This document shows positions 1-8,579 of a stretch of DNA of 64,000 nucleotides, in pieces. The translations under genes were made by a program, and so were the position numbers. Location of the stretch: contig VBBS01000028.1 of the NCBI GenBank assembly GCA_005888745.1, positions 50,375-114,374 on the forward strand, written 5' to 3'. How positions within the stretch are numbered: the first letter of the stretch is position 1; each line of letters opens with the position of its first letter. Source of the stretch: Candidatus Bathyarchaeota archaeon. GTDB taxonomy: Archaea; Thermoproteota; Bathyarchaeia; 40CM-2-53-6. The notes under the pieces are model-generated. The model was not told the origin of the DNA, ran no database searches, and saw only the letters and a program-made list of their open reading frames with translations.

Positions 1-1175
1 CGTTTGCATTCGAGAGCTTCGTCTATTGCGGCCCGGATCGCGTAGGCGGATTCTGGTGCAAGGAGGAAGCCTTCGACTTGGACGAAGGTCTTGGCCGCTT
101 CGAAGACTCCTTGTTCGTCTTGAGGATAAGCTGTTGATTCAATGTGTCAGAGATACTTGAGGTAGCTGATGAATGGTGCGGCAGCATGGTATCTTAACCC
201 GTCCGCTTTGATGGGGGGCATGTCCGACTGATGCCCAAGAGTATACATTTTCAACAGAGGGGTCTTCTCCGCGTGATCGCCATAATCATACCTGTATTCT
301 CCTTTGGAGAGGTTGGGGGCTGATTCGGATTGTGCTGCGAGAAATCTGCACTCTCTCTTTCCGCGCAAGACTTCCCCGGCGAAGGGAAGGATGAATCCTC
401 CAAAGTTGCTTCCTCCACCTAAGCAGCCGATCATCACATCAGGCTTCACACCGATCTGGTCGAACTGTTTCAGTCTCCAATCCGATGATGGACTGATGGA
501 TCAGAACGTGGTTTAGGACGCTGCCAAGACAATAGGCATAGCCCGGGTTCTTCTCTGCGTATTCCAGTCCCTCGGAAACTGCGATTCCTAACCTGCCAAC
601 GTGGTTAGGATTCTTCTCCAGTATTTCTCGCCCGACTAATGTCTCAGGGCTCGGAGAGGCGAAGACCGTGCCGCCGTACATTTGCATCAAGGCTCGGCGA
701 TCTGGCTTCCAGTCGTAGACCGAACGTACCCAGAATATGACGCTCTTCAATCCTTGGAGGCTTGCGGCATAGGCGAGCGCGATGCCCCACTGGCCGGCCT
801 GCCGCATAGTATGCTTGGGCGAGGGCTGTGTTGACCTTGTGGGATCCGGTAGGCGAAGGATCCTCTCGTTTGTAGTAGATCCTTGCGGGGGTCCCCAGGA
901 AACGTTCGAGGCGTCGCGCACGATAGAGAGGTCGCGGCCTGCCTGCTTGACGGTAGAGGTCTTGAACCGGACCCGGGATCGATATCCATCTCTCAGTTGA
1001 GATTTCTTGCTGTAGACAGTGCTTCAGGAGAACCTTCGAGAGGTACTCGAGCCTTGACGGACCCTGTTCCGGATCTATTGGTTTGGGAAAATCGCCGGGG
1101 AGATCAGCGATGACATTGTATCATGAGCCAGGAAGATCATCAGGGTCAAGAACGATCTGGTCTCGCGCTTTTAAG
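1..1175 (-). pseudogene. trpB2: TrpB2-type tryptophan synthase beta chain, decayed, runs off the window start
   Basis: Translated in pieces on the minus strand, this reads as the PLP-dependent TrpB2 family. The N-terminal DPDDLPG/YNVIADLP block lies near 1120-1150. A stretch with TERW, RPRPLYRARRLE, the YYKRED and GSHKVNTA motifs, and AQAYY follows to about 800. Then come AGQWGIALAY, SLGSVLNHVLIHQ, GCLGGGSNFGG and TPLLKMYTLGH, and a tail IESTAYPQDE...APESAYAIRAAIDEAL at 1-146. It is broken in at least four places: the conserved Trp codon before YN is TGA (1121-1123); there is a frameshift plus a loss of roughly 15-20 codons near 790; another frameshift lies near 440; and an in-frame TGA sits at 147-149. 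The family normally converts indole and serine to tryptophan. With this many lesions it is very unlikely to be functional. The C-terminus lies outside the window. Confidence 0.88.
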
Positions 1176-1328
1176 AGAGCTTCTTGCAACAGAAGACAAC
1201 CAGACGCCTGCTATGGCGTGGTCGAATTAAGGATTCTTAGTGTTTGAGCCGGGGTAGAGAATGGACAACATCGTCTAAGCGGGGATCGGGCTGATCAGCA
1301 GCCCGTGTCCGGGGCGATCGGTATGCTC

Positions 1329-1649
1329 TTACTTAGTGGGTTGATGCCTTATCTGCGCTAGCTCTTTCTCGACCGCGACGATTCTCTTTGGGCAGTTGGG
1401 ACAGAAGGAGGGCAGCATTGCGTAGATGTTGGCGTTCAGTTGGAGGAATGGTTGTATCATCTGGCTTACGGCCGCCGCTCCAGGGTCTGTTGGGAAGACT
1501 TTTGATCGTTGCTCCATGTCTTTCATCTTCTCTCCGACGACTGTCAGGACGGGGCAGTCGCCGAGGCCATAGACGCAAGAATTGTCAGGCTTAGGCTCCA
1601 AAACCGATCGCGATAATATCGAAATAGCTTGATTAATACTTGTGCCCAC
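1329..1649 (-). CDS. Hypothetical Cys-containing small protein
   Basis: A 106-residue frame with a GTG start, not recognised. Residues about 23-32 hold CVYGLGDC, and a CPNCPK motif near residue 83 gives a CxxC pair, so metal binding is possible. The middle is an ordinary soluble helical sequence. An internal ATG at 1526 is an alternative start that would keep only the C-terminal 65 residues. The 5' end lies back to back with larC, so a shared divergent promoter near 1610-1660 is possible. The stretch 1176-1328 between it and the trpB2 remnant holds nothing I can identify. It could be a fragment of a larger decayed gene, given the neighbouring pseudogene. Confidence 0.35.
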   Translation of the reverse strand: MGTSINQAISILSRSVLEPKPDNSCVYGLGDCPVLTVVGEKMKDMEQRSKVFPTDPGAAAVSQMIQPFLQLNANIYAMLPSFCPNCPKRIVAVEKELAQIRHQPTK

Positions 1650-1672
1650 CCCAAACGGTTAGACAGTTCAAC

Positions 1673-2920
1673 ATGAGAGCTTCTGGAAGAGCGGTGATAA
1701 TCGACGCAAGTTCTTCAGGAGCTTCCGGAGACAAATTCCTGGGTGCGCTCATTGATCTCGGTGGAAGCCCAAAGAGTCTGGCCAAAGTTGCAAAGGTTGT
1801 CGAAGAAAATCTTCCCGGCGTGAATCAAATCCAAGTCAAGACGACTGGTGTAGAAAGGGGAGAGATTAGCGCGCAACTGGTCGAAGTAAGGTCTGAAGAA
1901 AAGGTCTCGAAGAGAAGAGCGAGTGATCTCCAGTCATCTGCTGTGAAGTGCGCAAAGGCGTTGGGACTCTCCGAGTGGGGAACTGCTGTTGTCAAATCCA
2001 TCCTGGACACTCTTGCTTCGGCGGAATCTCGGGTTCACGGTCAATCCACGAAAGACGTCGAGCTTCATGAGCTCGGATCGGCAGACACTCTCGTGGACAT
2101 TCTGGGAGTCGCATACCTTGTGGATGAGCTCGAACTATCCGAAGCTGGATGGTGGTCCAGTCCGGTTGGAGTCGGAACCGGAGTTACGGAATTCTCCGGG
2201 CGAAAATATCCCAATCCAGCACCAGCTGTCGCCGAAATCCTCCGATCACACAGGTTTCCCACCAAAACCAACAATATCCAATTCGAATTGACAACGCCTA
2301 CAGGTGCGGCTATAGTCGTAAACCTAGCAACCGATCTTGCGAGTGAGGTACCGGTCATCTCGCCCAACAAGATCGGATATGGCGCGGGAGCTAAGGATCT
2401 GGACCAAGTGGCCAACATTCTCCGGCTGACAGTCGGAGAACTTACGGGGAATGGTCATGCTCATGATGAAGTCGTCGTATTGGAGACCAACTTGGACGAC
2501 GTTTCTGGAGAAGTAATTGGACGGGCGGTCGAGAAGTTGATGGAAGCGGGAGCTAGAGACGTAACAATCACTCCGGTCTTCATGAAGAAAAACAGGCCAG
2601 GCCAATTAATCTCGGTGATAGCTGACAAGACAAAGAGCGAGCATCTGGCGGAACTGCTAATGGAAGAGACCGGGACCCTTGGTGTCCGAGAAATACAGGT
2701 TTCGAGACACATCAGCAGAAGGACCACTGGCACGATCGCGCTCGATGTTGGAGGGAAGAAATTCCAGGTTAAAGTAAAGAGGGCGTTTACATCGAGCGGC
2801 CATTCCGTGAGCGGCAAGGTGGAGTACGAAGATCTGCGAAGAATATCGAACGAAACTGGACTGAGTATAAGGGAGCTTCAGCAAATCGTTAAGAACCGTG
2901 GGACTGGGCGCGACACATGA
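1673..2920 (+). CDS. larC: LarC: nickel-pincer cofactor nickel chelatase (pyridinium-3,5-bisthiocarboxylate mononucleotide nickel insertion)
   Basis: A 415-residue protein of the LarC/TIGR00299 (DUF111) family. Visible signatures are the N-terminal IDASSSGASGDKFLGALIDLGG block, a His-containing VELHELGSADTLVDILG segment, a PTPTGAAI-like segment (ELTTPTGAAIVVNLA), and the C-terminal ETNLDDVSGEVIGRAVEKLMEAGARDVTITPVFMKKNRPG domain. In characterised systems LarC inserts Ni into the pincer nucleotide made by LarB and LarE, for use by LarA. Translation probably starts at ATG 1673; an upstream TTG at 1640 would add eleven uninformative residues. The length is normal for an unsplit LarC. A LarA homologue lies at 55.2 kb of this window, but LarB and LarE are not here. 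An ECF-S-like membrane protein follows 6 bp downstream, probably in one operon. Confidence 0.9.
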   Translation: MRASGRAVIIDASSSGASGDKFLGALIDLGGSPKSLAKVAKVVEENLPGVNQIQVKTTGVERGEISAQLVEVRSEEKVSKRRASDLQSSAVKCAKALGLSEWGTAVVKSILDTLASAESRVHGQSTKDVELHELGSADTLVDILGVAYLVDELELSEAGWWSSPVGVGTGVTEFSGRKYPNPAPAVAEILRSHRFPTKTNNIQFELTTPTGAAIVVNLATDLASEVPVISPNKIGYGAGAKDLDQVANILRLTVGELTGNGHAHDEVVVLETNLDDVSGEVIGRAVEKLMEAGARDVTITPVFMKKNRPGQLISVIADKTKSEHLAELLMEETGTLGVREIQVSRHISRRTTGTIALDVGGKKFQVKVKRAFTSSGHSVSGKVEYEDLRRISNETGLSIRELQQIVKNRGTGRDT

Positions 2921-2926
2921 ATTCAT

Positions 2927-3721
2927 GTGACTGGAAGAATGCAAATTCGCCAGACCAGATTCGATACTAAACGGATAACTCTAACCGCATCTCTAGCAGC
3001 GCTCTACATTATTCCGCGGACAATACCGCTTGATAGGCTCATAGGGATATCCGGTTCCATCACCTTCAGCGGAATCATAACACCGGTCTTAGGTGTCTTC
3101 CTCGCTCCTTCCTACGGAATACTCGCGGTTTTCCTCGGAACAATGATCGCCGCCTTCATTCCTGGATCGGCCGGGACTCTGAAATTCGGCGGGCTCGATT
3201 TTCTCGGTGGAGCACTGAACGTTGCTCTGATCAGTCTTCTCATACGTGGTAGGAAGACTGAGGCGACCCTAATGTACGTCGCTACGTTGGGGCTCTTCGT
3301 CATCGATCCCAATACCCAGATTTTCGTTGGAACAAACCTTCCTGACTTGCCTCCTCCATTCCAATGGCTTCGTCCTCCCAGTCCGCCCGTTCCGTATCTC
3401 TGGCTTCACCTGGTCGCGCTCGCGGTGTTGTTGTCTCCACTGACTCGAAACCTTCGAGATAGCTTCGTGTTTGGAGCGCGTAAGGATTTGGCCAAGGCCG
3501 TGCTCGTGGTTGCTTTCATTGGAACGATGATCGAACACCTCACGGGAGGGATTCTTTTTGCCAGTGTCGCCGGAGCGGGCGCGCTTCGCTTTTGGCCAGC
3601 GATATTCCTGGTTTATCCATTCGAGCGAGCGATTATCGTACTCGGAGCAGTGCTGGTTTGCACTCCGCTGTTGCTCGGAAGTAGAGATCTCATCGCGAGA
3701 TATCGGTTGCAGGAAACCTAG
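2927..3721 (+). CDS. Membrane protein resembling an ECF transporter substrate-binding (S) component
   Basis: About 264 residues with roughly six to seven hydrophobic segments: an N-terminal one near residues 18-36, then about 44-75, 88-104, 112-128, 160-178, 188-212 and 225-250. The opening (LTASLAALYIIPRTIPL...GISGSITFSGIITPVLGVFLAP) has the look of small ECF S-components, which bind vitamins or metal ions in the membrane and dock on an energizing module. GTG 2927 or ATG 2939 could be the start. It lies 6 bp after larC, so a role in supplying nickel or a cofactor precursor is an inference from position only. No ATPase or T-component is adjacent. The substrate cannot be read from sequence. 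Confidence 0.55.
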   Translation: MTGRMQIRQTRFDTKRITLTASLAALYIIPRTIPLDRLIGISGSITFSGIITPVLGVFLAPSYGILAVFLGTMIAAFIPGSAGTLKFGGLDFLGGALNVALISLLIRGRKTEATLMYVATLGLFVIDPNTQIFVGTNLPDLPPPFQWLRPPSPPVPYLWLHLVALAVLLSPLTRNLRDSFVFGARKDLAKAVLVVAFIGTMIEHLTGGILFASVAGAGALRFWPAIFLVYPFERAIIVLGAVLVCTPLLLGSRDLIARYRLQET

Positions 3722-3741
3722 AGACTAACGTAGGCGAACGG

Positions 3742-4131
3742 TCAGGATGCCGGGATTTCCCTCTTCGGTTCTCGCCTGGCTCTCTTTCTCCTGCTCGCAG
3801 ACGTTACTAGATTGGTCTTTTGCGCATTAGCCTTCTGTGACTTCAGAGCTTCCTGCTTGACAAGCTCGGAGAATTTATCTGCGCCAGTTGCGATCGATGC
3901 GAGCGCCAGGCTAGTCGTTTTGGCCGCGACAGTTCCAAAGGCGGCGGCTAGTTTTAGTCCCGAAGCAAAAGCCGCTAAGGCAAGGTCCTCCGCTGCCTTA
4001 ATGGATTCCTTGGAGGCAGAGATTTCATGGTTGCCTCGAGAATCATTATCCGATTTAGGATGTGTCTTTGCCGCGACCTTGCGAGACTTTCTCCTGGCCA
4101 AAAGATGGTCGCAACGATCGTTGGTTTTCAT
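3742..4131 (-). CDS. Hypothetical Ala/Lys-rich small protein with an amphipathic core
   Basis: 129 residues, not recognised. Lys/Arg-rich ends (RRKSRKVAAK; SRRKRARREPKRE) flank a central Ala-rich helical stretch at about residues 45-90. The overall design, basic tails around an amphipathic helix, resembles phasin-like or nucleoid-associated small proteins, but this is only a composition argument. An overlapping frame on the plus strand (3812-4141) is less protein-like. It converges on the ECF-S-like gene, with 20 bp between the stops. Confidence 0.4.
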   Translation of the reverse strand: MKTNDRCDHLLARRKSRKVAAKTHPKSDNDSRGNHEISASKESIKAAEDLALAAFASGLKLAAAFGTVAAKTTSLALASIATGADKFSELVKQEALKSQKANAQKTNLVTSASRRKRARREPKREIPAS

Positions 4132-4232
4132 TCTTATTTAAGATGCCGAGGCGTTGGTGTCGTGTTCCCCCTTCGGTTCTCTTCAACAGATGTCATTATA
4201 TCGTGAGGTGCTCGGAATGAGATGGATCCAGA

Positions 4233-4782
4233 ATGATGCTTATACACGTCACGATTGTCGTTAAGGACCAGAACAAACACTTGAATTCTACACTCGAAAG
4301 ATGGGTTTCGAGAAGAAGGCCGATTACACGAATCCTGGCCAGCCCCGATGGCTCACGGTTGGCCCGAAGGGGAACCCATCGAGATGATATTATGGCAAGG
4401 GGGTATGGGATCCGATCCGAATTTGCGGGCAGTCATAAGCAGCTGGGTATCGGGACGCGTTGGGTGCTTGAGGTGGATGACGTCAGGACGATCTTTGCGG
4501 AGATGAAGGCGCGGGGGAGTGAAGTTCTTGGACCCACAGCTTCGCGACTAGGGCCGGGGTTTTTCAGCCGACCTCGTCGATCCTGACGGCAACCATTTCA
4601 CGATTCATGAGACAGGCAAGCCGCCCACGACCACGGAGTGGGCCGAGACGGGCAAGAAGGCATGGCGAGACCAACTCGCCAAGCCGGAGCGGCCAGGACG
4701 CGGCTGTTGTCGGTGCTCGAACAGAATTGCCAAGTGTCTTGATCCCTCAAGAAGCAATCAACGGGGCACCTCGACGGTTTGA
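4233..4782 (+). pseudogene. VOC/glyoxalase-superfamily protein, frameshifted
   Basis: Fragments in three frames give a typical VOC (vicinal oxygen chelate) protein in the right order: MLIHVTIVVKDQ, then LEFYTRKMGFEKKADYTNPGQPRWLTVGPKG (frame change near 4270), then a short MILWQGG-type segment near 4390, then WVLEVDDVRTIFAEMKARGSEVLGP (second change near 4450), then ADLVDPDGNHFTIHETGKPP (third change near 4560), ending at a TGA at 4780. The LVDPDGN block and the GTRWVLEVDDV strand are family hallmarks. No single open frame covers more than about a third of the domain, so the gene is dead unless the assembly carries several indels here. Confidence 0.85.
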
Positions 4783-4815
4783 GCTACACACGAAGCTCTG
4801 CGAGACAGGAGAATC

Positions 4816-5163
4816 ATGAGAAGTAAGTACTTGGCAATATTCGTGATTTGTATTGTCGGCGTTGTCGCGCTTGCATGGTACCAGAGTTCTACTTGGCAAC
4901 ACGGCGGCTGGACCACGTACTGGGCCGAATACAGCTTGACCAAGAACGGCAATCATACCCAGCTTCACGCCTCATACAGTAATGGGGTTGTTAATACTGA
5001 ACAGGTGTACTGGCTGGATTTTGACAACAGGACCGCGGTCTACAACTATTTTGCATGTACTCCTTCGATGGCTGGTTGCACTCTCGACGGCTGCCCTTTC
5101 ACAGTTCTCAACGATAGTGTCTCGGAGTATCGAGTCAGGGTTGAATGCAAGCCCGGCGCGTAA
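4816..5163 (+). CDS. Small secreted or membrane-anchored protein, unknown function
   Basis: 115 residues. The start ATG 4816 has a GGAG element 6 bp upstream. Residues 4-22 form one hydrophobic segment (signal peptide or membrane anchor). The remainder is a predicted extracytoplasmic domain rich in Trp, Tyr and Asn, with five Cys (CTPSMAGC, DGC, and a C near the end) that could form disulfides. It follows directly after the VOC remnant. No family recognised. Confidence 0.6.
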   Translation: MRSKYLAIFVICIVGVVALAWYQSSTWQHGGWTTYWAEYSLTKNGNHTQLHASYSNGVVNTEQVYWLDFDNRTAVYNYFACTPSMAGCTLDGCPFTVLNDSVSEYRVRVECKPGA

Positions 5164-5294
5164 CCCATTCCGGCGATTGTCGTGAAGGTAGTCGAGAAAA
5201 CTGAGCCCATGCAGTATCGACTTGGAGGAGGTTCGGCGCGATAGCTGTGGATAGGGCTGGGAGGTAGGTACAAGCCATTCGACGCGTGGGTTAC
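5160..5294 (+). other. Inverted-repeat-bounded intergenic stretch
   Basis: GTAACCCA at 5160-5167 is the exact reverse complement of TGGGTTAC at 5287-5294, enclosing about 120 bp of GC-rich sequence between the secreted protein and the next gene. It may be the closing helix of a transcript structure. No known RNA family was recognised, and an 8-bp match over this distance could be chance. Confidence 0.25.
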
Positions 5295-5339
5295 ACAGCA
5301 GAGATTAGTACTCTAAACGTAACTTAGGGGAGTTGAAAC

Positions 5340-5918
5340 ATGGCTTCGGATACCAAAAGTAAAGAGTCGTGGGGCGAGGTAGAGTCTTCGAGCAGGAGCG
5401 CTACTCGGATGAACCCGTTGAAACTCTCAAGGGTCTTCCGATTTCAAGATCCGCAAACGGCCGCTCCGCAGATCTCAGACTTTCCCGATTCTAATCCTGC
5501 GGGGGATACTCCTCTGGAAATTCGGATGAAGCACTTTACGGAGATCGAGAACTTTACCTTTCTTGGGTATGTTCTTGGGCATGAGCTTGGGGGAACGACT
5601 CCCAGGCCGATTCGGACCGCAGCGGATCTGCAGGTTTCTGATGAGGAGTTTCAGAGCTTCGTTAACACGGCTAAGACAGCCAATGTGACAGATGAAGAGC
5701 TCGCGGATACAATTCTCGATGTGGGCATAAACTGGGAGCATTTCGTTGCCTCGAACGATAATCTCCTTCTCCCGGATCATCCGCTGAGGATTAGCGATGT
5801 TCTGATGCAGGAGAAGATTGACGCTCTCGATATCATCACGGAGGCATTTGTCAGGGAGCTCAATCTCCGGAGCATCGAGAAGCAGACTGGAACTAAGGCT
5901 CGAAAGAGCCACGAGTAA
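5340..5918 (+). CDS. Hypothetical protein, 192 residues
   Basis: Not recognised. It starts at ATG 5340 with a GGGGAG element about 8 bp upstream. Residues 1-60 look disordered (Ser, Pro and charged). Residues 60-180 are acidic and mostly helical, with segments such as SDEEFQSFVNTAKTANVTDEELADTILDVGINWEHF. There are no membrane segments, Cys clusters or nucleotide-binding motifs. It stands alone between intergenic stretches and two decayed genes. Codon use is typical of the surrounding genes, so I take it as real. Confidence 0.6.
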   Translation: MASDTKSKESWGEVESSSRSATRMNPLKLSRVFRFQDPQTAAPQISDFPDSNPAGDTPLEIRMKHFTEIENFTFLGYVLGHELGGTTPRPIRTAADLQVSDEEFQSFVNTAKTANVTDEELADTILDVGINWEHFVASNDNLLLPDHPLRISDVLMQEKIDALDIITEAFVRELNLRSIEKQTGTKARKSHE

Positions 5919-6100
5919 AACCGGATTTCTTGCAGCATAGCCCGACCCCCTAAAGAGGGGTGCGACTTTTGTTGTCGGGCCAGATAATCGCCTGATTCGA
6001 CTTAACACTGGCAGTTCTGCATCTAGGTTCGCGTGGCTCGGATGGCTCCCGCTGGCTAATTCAGAGGACATCCAATCGCTTCATATTTCTTGATCACTTC

Positions 6101-6530
6101 TTGATTTCCCGAGCTCTTGCTTTCTCCTTAGTCTCGCCGGAGCTTCTTCAGGGAAAGCCGATCTCCCAAACCGATGGGATACTGATCTTTCCAGCAATGC
6201 TGATCGGGCCGTCTGTCACTGGGATTGTGCTGACGAGGGTTGTTGACGGAAAACCGGGCTCATCGAACTCTTCCGCCAGATCCGCAAGTGGAGAATAGGC
6301 AGGTATGCTCAGGCTCTACTCGTTTTCCAGCCTTGATCCTCATGACTCTCCACCTTCTCAGATCTTTCGCTTCTCCCGTCTTCACTCCAACTATCGTTTG
6401 TGGGTTTGGTGGTTAGGGTCCGCCTTCGCATGCGACTTACACGCGCGCTATGACGTAGGTCTAGGTCTACGATTTCGAGTGGATTCTCGCGTGGCCTCGC
6501 TTTGTTCGCCCATTTTGGATTACTATTAAG
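6101..6530 (+). pseudogene. CPBP-family intramembrane protease (CAAX-like), degraded N-terminal part
   Basis: The frame from 6101 gives an ILIFPAMLIGPSVTGIVLTRVVDGKPG segment, the usual start of the CPBP/Abi family with its GPS and 'VDG+pG' signature. It then continues only in other frames: LIELFRQIRKWRIGRYAQALLVF at about 6260-6340, then PALILMTLHLLRSF and FTPTIVCGFGG to about 6410. The EExxxR and HxxxN active-site blocks of the family were not found. Several frameshifts and stops make it a remnant. The rest of 5919-6581 holds nothing else I can identify. Confidence 0.6.
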
Positions 6531-6581
6531 TAGTCGAGCGCCTAATCGAGAAAGCTAAACACGAGGATTGATGGGAAAGAA

Positions 6582-8249
6582 TTGGCTATACCGAAACCTG
6601 CATCACCTGTTGAATCCGAGATCTTTGATCTTTTCAAGGAAACTGATCCTTCTGGAGCCTACATCAACGGGCTGAAGGATTATGCTGGGAAAATTTTCAT
6701 TCCTTCGAAGAGGAATCTCGAGAAGTTCTCTAGACGTGTAGACGAGTTGCGGATGAAGGCTGAGAACAAGTCTCAGCTGAAGGCCCTGGACTCGTTTGCT
6801 GCCTGGTTTGGTCTGGCGGAGCCTCACATGGTCCCTGAGTCCGTTTTGAACGCATACTTTGGCTATCTAATCAAGGAAGGTATCGTCGATAGTCACATGA
6901 AGGCTCTGACTAGAAACGGGATCCGAGCCGTACAAGCAGGAACTGTGGAAGCTGCAGGCCGAAGCTGGCCAACGGGGCTTCGTCTGCTAACGCTGATCCG
7001 CTGCGATGGTCTGCAGGAGATTATCAGGACGATCAAGAAGGAGACTCAGGATAAACAGCTCAAGGAGAGTCTGGATGATCTTGCTGAGGTAACGAGAAAG
7101 TTTGCATCGGTCTTCCGGATTAAGGGTTTCAAGAATCAGGGTTTTGATGAGGTCTACAAGATCATCAAGAAGCAGGGCGCGGATCTAGGGCGGAAAGAGA
7201 TCTATGCGCAGGCGCTGCAACGTCTCTGGGACTATTCGGAGACGCCTGGTGAGCTGGAGGCGAAGGGTCTCAAGTATCTTGATAGAGAATTGCCGAAGTT
7301 CCAGCGGATGACCGCGAAGCTGGCGAAGAAATACGGAGCTTCGGCGAGGGCCGAGGAGGTCTCGAAGATCATTAAGGCGAAGAGAGCGGTCAAGGTCAAC
7401 GAGATCATTCCGTACCTCGCGGATCTTCGGAAAAGAGTGGTGAAAGTTGTGAACAAGAGTATCGTCAAGGTAAATCCGAAATACAATGCGAGAGTGATGG
7501 AGACACCGTCGTATCTGACGGCGATATTTCCGAGCGGGGGCGCTTTCTTCTTCGATACGTTTACTGATAAGCCCCAGCAGGTGTTCATCTGTACAACGGA
7601 CCCGCGTCGGGATCCGAGCACGGCCCCGGGGGAGCTTCTGAATCTTCTTGTCCATGAGGAGTATGGGCACTGTGTTCACGCGTCCAACTCATCGTTCGGT
7701 TATGGTGCAAAGCCGACACTGGTGGACATGCTTTGGTCTCCTCTCGGAGGCGCAATCTCAGAGGGCATCTCCTTCCAACGAGAAGTCGAGTTCCAGGATG
7801 TGATGGAGAAGCTGCAGACGAGAAAGGGCTTGAACGCTGATGAGAAGAGTCTGGTGAACTTCTACGAGAAGCATGGTGGATTTGACAATATTGTGGAGGA
7901 GTACGAGTTCTATACGTGGATGTGGCGTATTGTACGATTCTTGCGTATCATCGGTGATGCAAGGATCAATTCTGGGAAGCAGGGTCTTGTCGAGTTTATC
8001 GAGTGGGCGAATAAGAAGACGGGCTTGTCAAAGAGCATGGTCTACCACCAGCTCTTCCCAGCACACCAAGGAAACGGGCCGGGATACGCATCCACATACG
8101 CCATAGTAGGCGAAGGCATACGAGAAATACAGAATAGAGCGGTAAAGAACGGGAAGAAGCTCTTGGACTTCAACACGTACGCGTGCAGCATGGGCTTCCC
8201 AGCAAGAACGATTTTCGAAGATCGCCTCCGAATCTTCGCCACAAAATAG
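6582..8249 (+). CDS. Zinc metallopeptidase-like protein (gluzincin type) with HEEYGH site
   Basis: 555 residues, largely helical. Residues about 355-366 read LLVHEEYGHCVHASN, and about 30 residues later ISEGISFQREVEF supplies a Glu in an EGxxFQ context. This is the arrangement of helical gluzincins (M3, M32, DUF885), in which a HE..H helix is followed by an EG helix. The exact spacing here is H-E-E-Y-G-H, one residue longer than HEXXH, so the zinc ligands could be H358 and H363 or H363 and H366. The long helical N-terminal region is also like those families. The start is TTG 6582; an ATG at 6571 is out of frame. It is monocistronic, and the substrate is unknown. I am confident it is a real gene and moderately confident it is a peptidase. 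Confidence 0.7.
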   Translation: MAIPKPASPVESEIFDLFKETDPSGAYINGLKDYAGKIFIPSKRNLEKFSRRVDELRMKAENKSQLKALDSFAAWFGLAEPHMVPESVLNAYFGYLIKEGIVDSHMKALTRNGIRAVQAGTVEAAGRSWPTGLRLLTLIRCDGLQEIIRTIKKETQDKQLKESLDDLAEVTRKFASVFRIKGFKNQGFDEVYKIIKKQGADLGRKEIYAQALQRLWDYSETPGELEAKGLKYLDRELPKFQRMTAKLAKKYGASARAEEVSKIIKAKRAVKVNEIIPYLADLRKRVVKVVNKSIVKVNPKYNARVMETPSYLTAIFPSGGAFFFDTFTDKPQQVFICTTDPRRDPSTAPGELLNLLVHEEYGHCVHASNSSFGYGAKPTLVDMLWSPLGGAISEGISFQREVEFQDVMEKLQTRKGLNADEKSLVNFYEKHGGFDNIVEEYEFYTWMWRIVRFLRIIGDARINSGKQGLVEFIEWANKKTGLSKSMVYHQLFPAHQGNGPGYASTYAIVGEGIREIQNRAVKNGKKLLDFNTYACSMGFPARTIFEDRLRIFATK

Positions 8250-8261
8250 GCTAGCCTATCT

Positions 8262-8579
8262 CTAAAGTCCCTGCCTTTCCAACGGTTCGGCCAGCAAAGC
8301 TCGGAATCGCTTGTGTCTCGCTTTCTCTCCAAAACTATTTCTGATCAAACGTAGGGTTTCCTTACCAAGCCTCAGCGCTGATCGATAGACCTTCGAAGTC
8401 TCCTTTGTCCCTCTTAATCCAAGGGCAATGGGATAATGTGTTCCGAGATTCGTTGGTCTCATCCTTGACTTCAAGACTTGATGCCAAACGTAATTCTCGC
8501 TGACGATCGATATATCGTTCAGTGTGACGATTGCTCTCTCTACATGTTGGGCGATGACTCGAGCCGTGTATCTCATCAT
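8262..8579 (-). CDS. Hypothetical basic protein, 105 residues (uncertain)
   Basis: An Arg/Lys-rich helical frame (GTKETSKVYRSALRLGKETLRLIRNSFGEKARHKRFRALLAEPLE), not recognised. It converges on the peptidase gene 12 bp away. A short plus-strand frame overlaps its 5' part (8478-8675) and ends just before a run of eight T at 8679-8686, so the coding strand here is not certain. The rest of 8580-8977 shows no supported gene. Confidence 0.3.
   Translation of the reverse strand: MMRYTARVIAQHVERAIVTLNDISIVSENYVWHQVLKSRMRPTNLGTHYPIALGLRGTKETSKVYRSALRLGKETLRLIRNSFGEKARHKRFRALLAEPLERQGL

Noticed and set aside
1-1175. TGA read as tryptophan (recoding) in trpB2
   Set aside because: Other genes here end in TGA with intact overlaps (for example ATGA before hsp20), and trpB2 also carries frameshifts and a second TGA at a non-Trp site.
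3812-4141. Plus-strand frame opposite the Ala/Lys-rich protein
   Set aside because: The minus-strand frame has a better amino-acid composition, and the plus frame looks like its antisense shadow.
5475-6071. 198-codon minus-strand frame opposite the hypothetical gene at 5340
   Set aside because: Most of it is antisense to a better gene, and its sequence is not protein-like.
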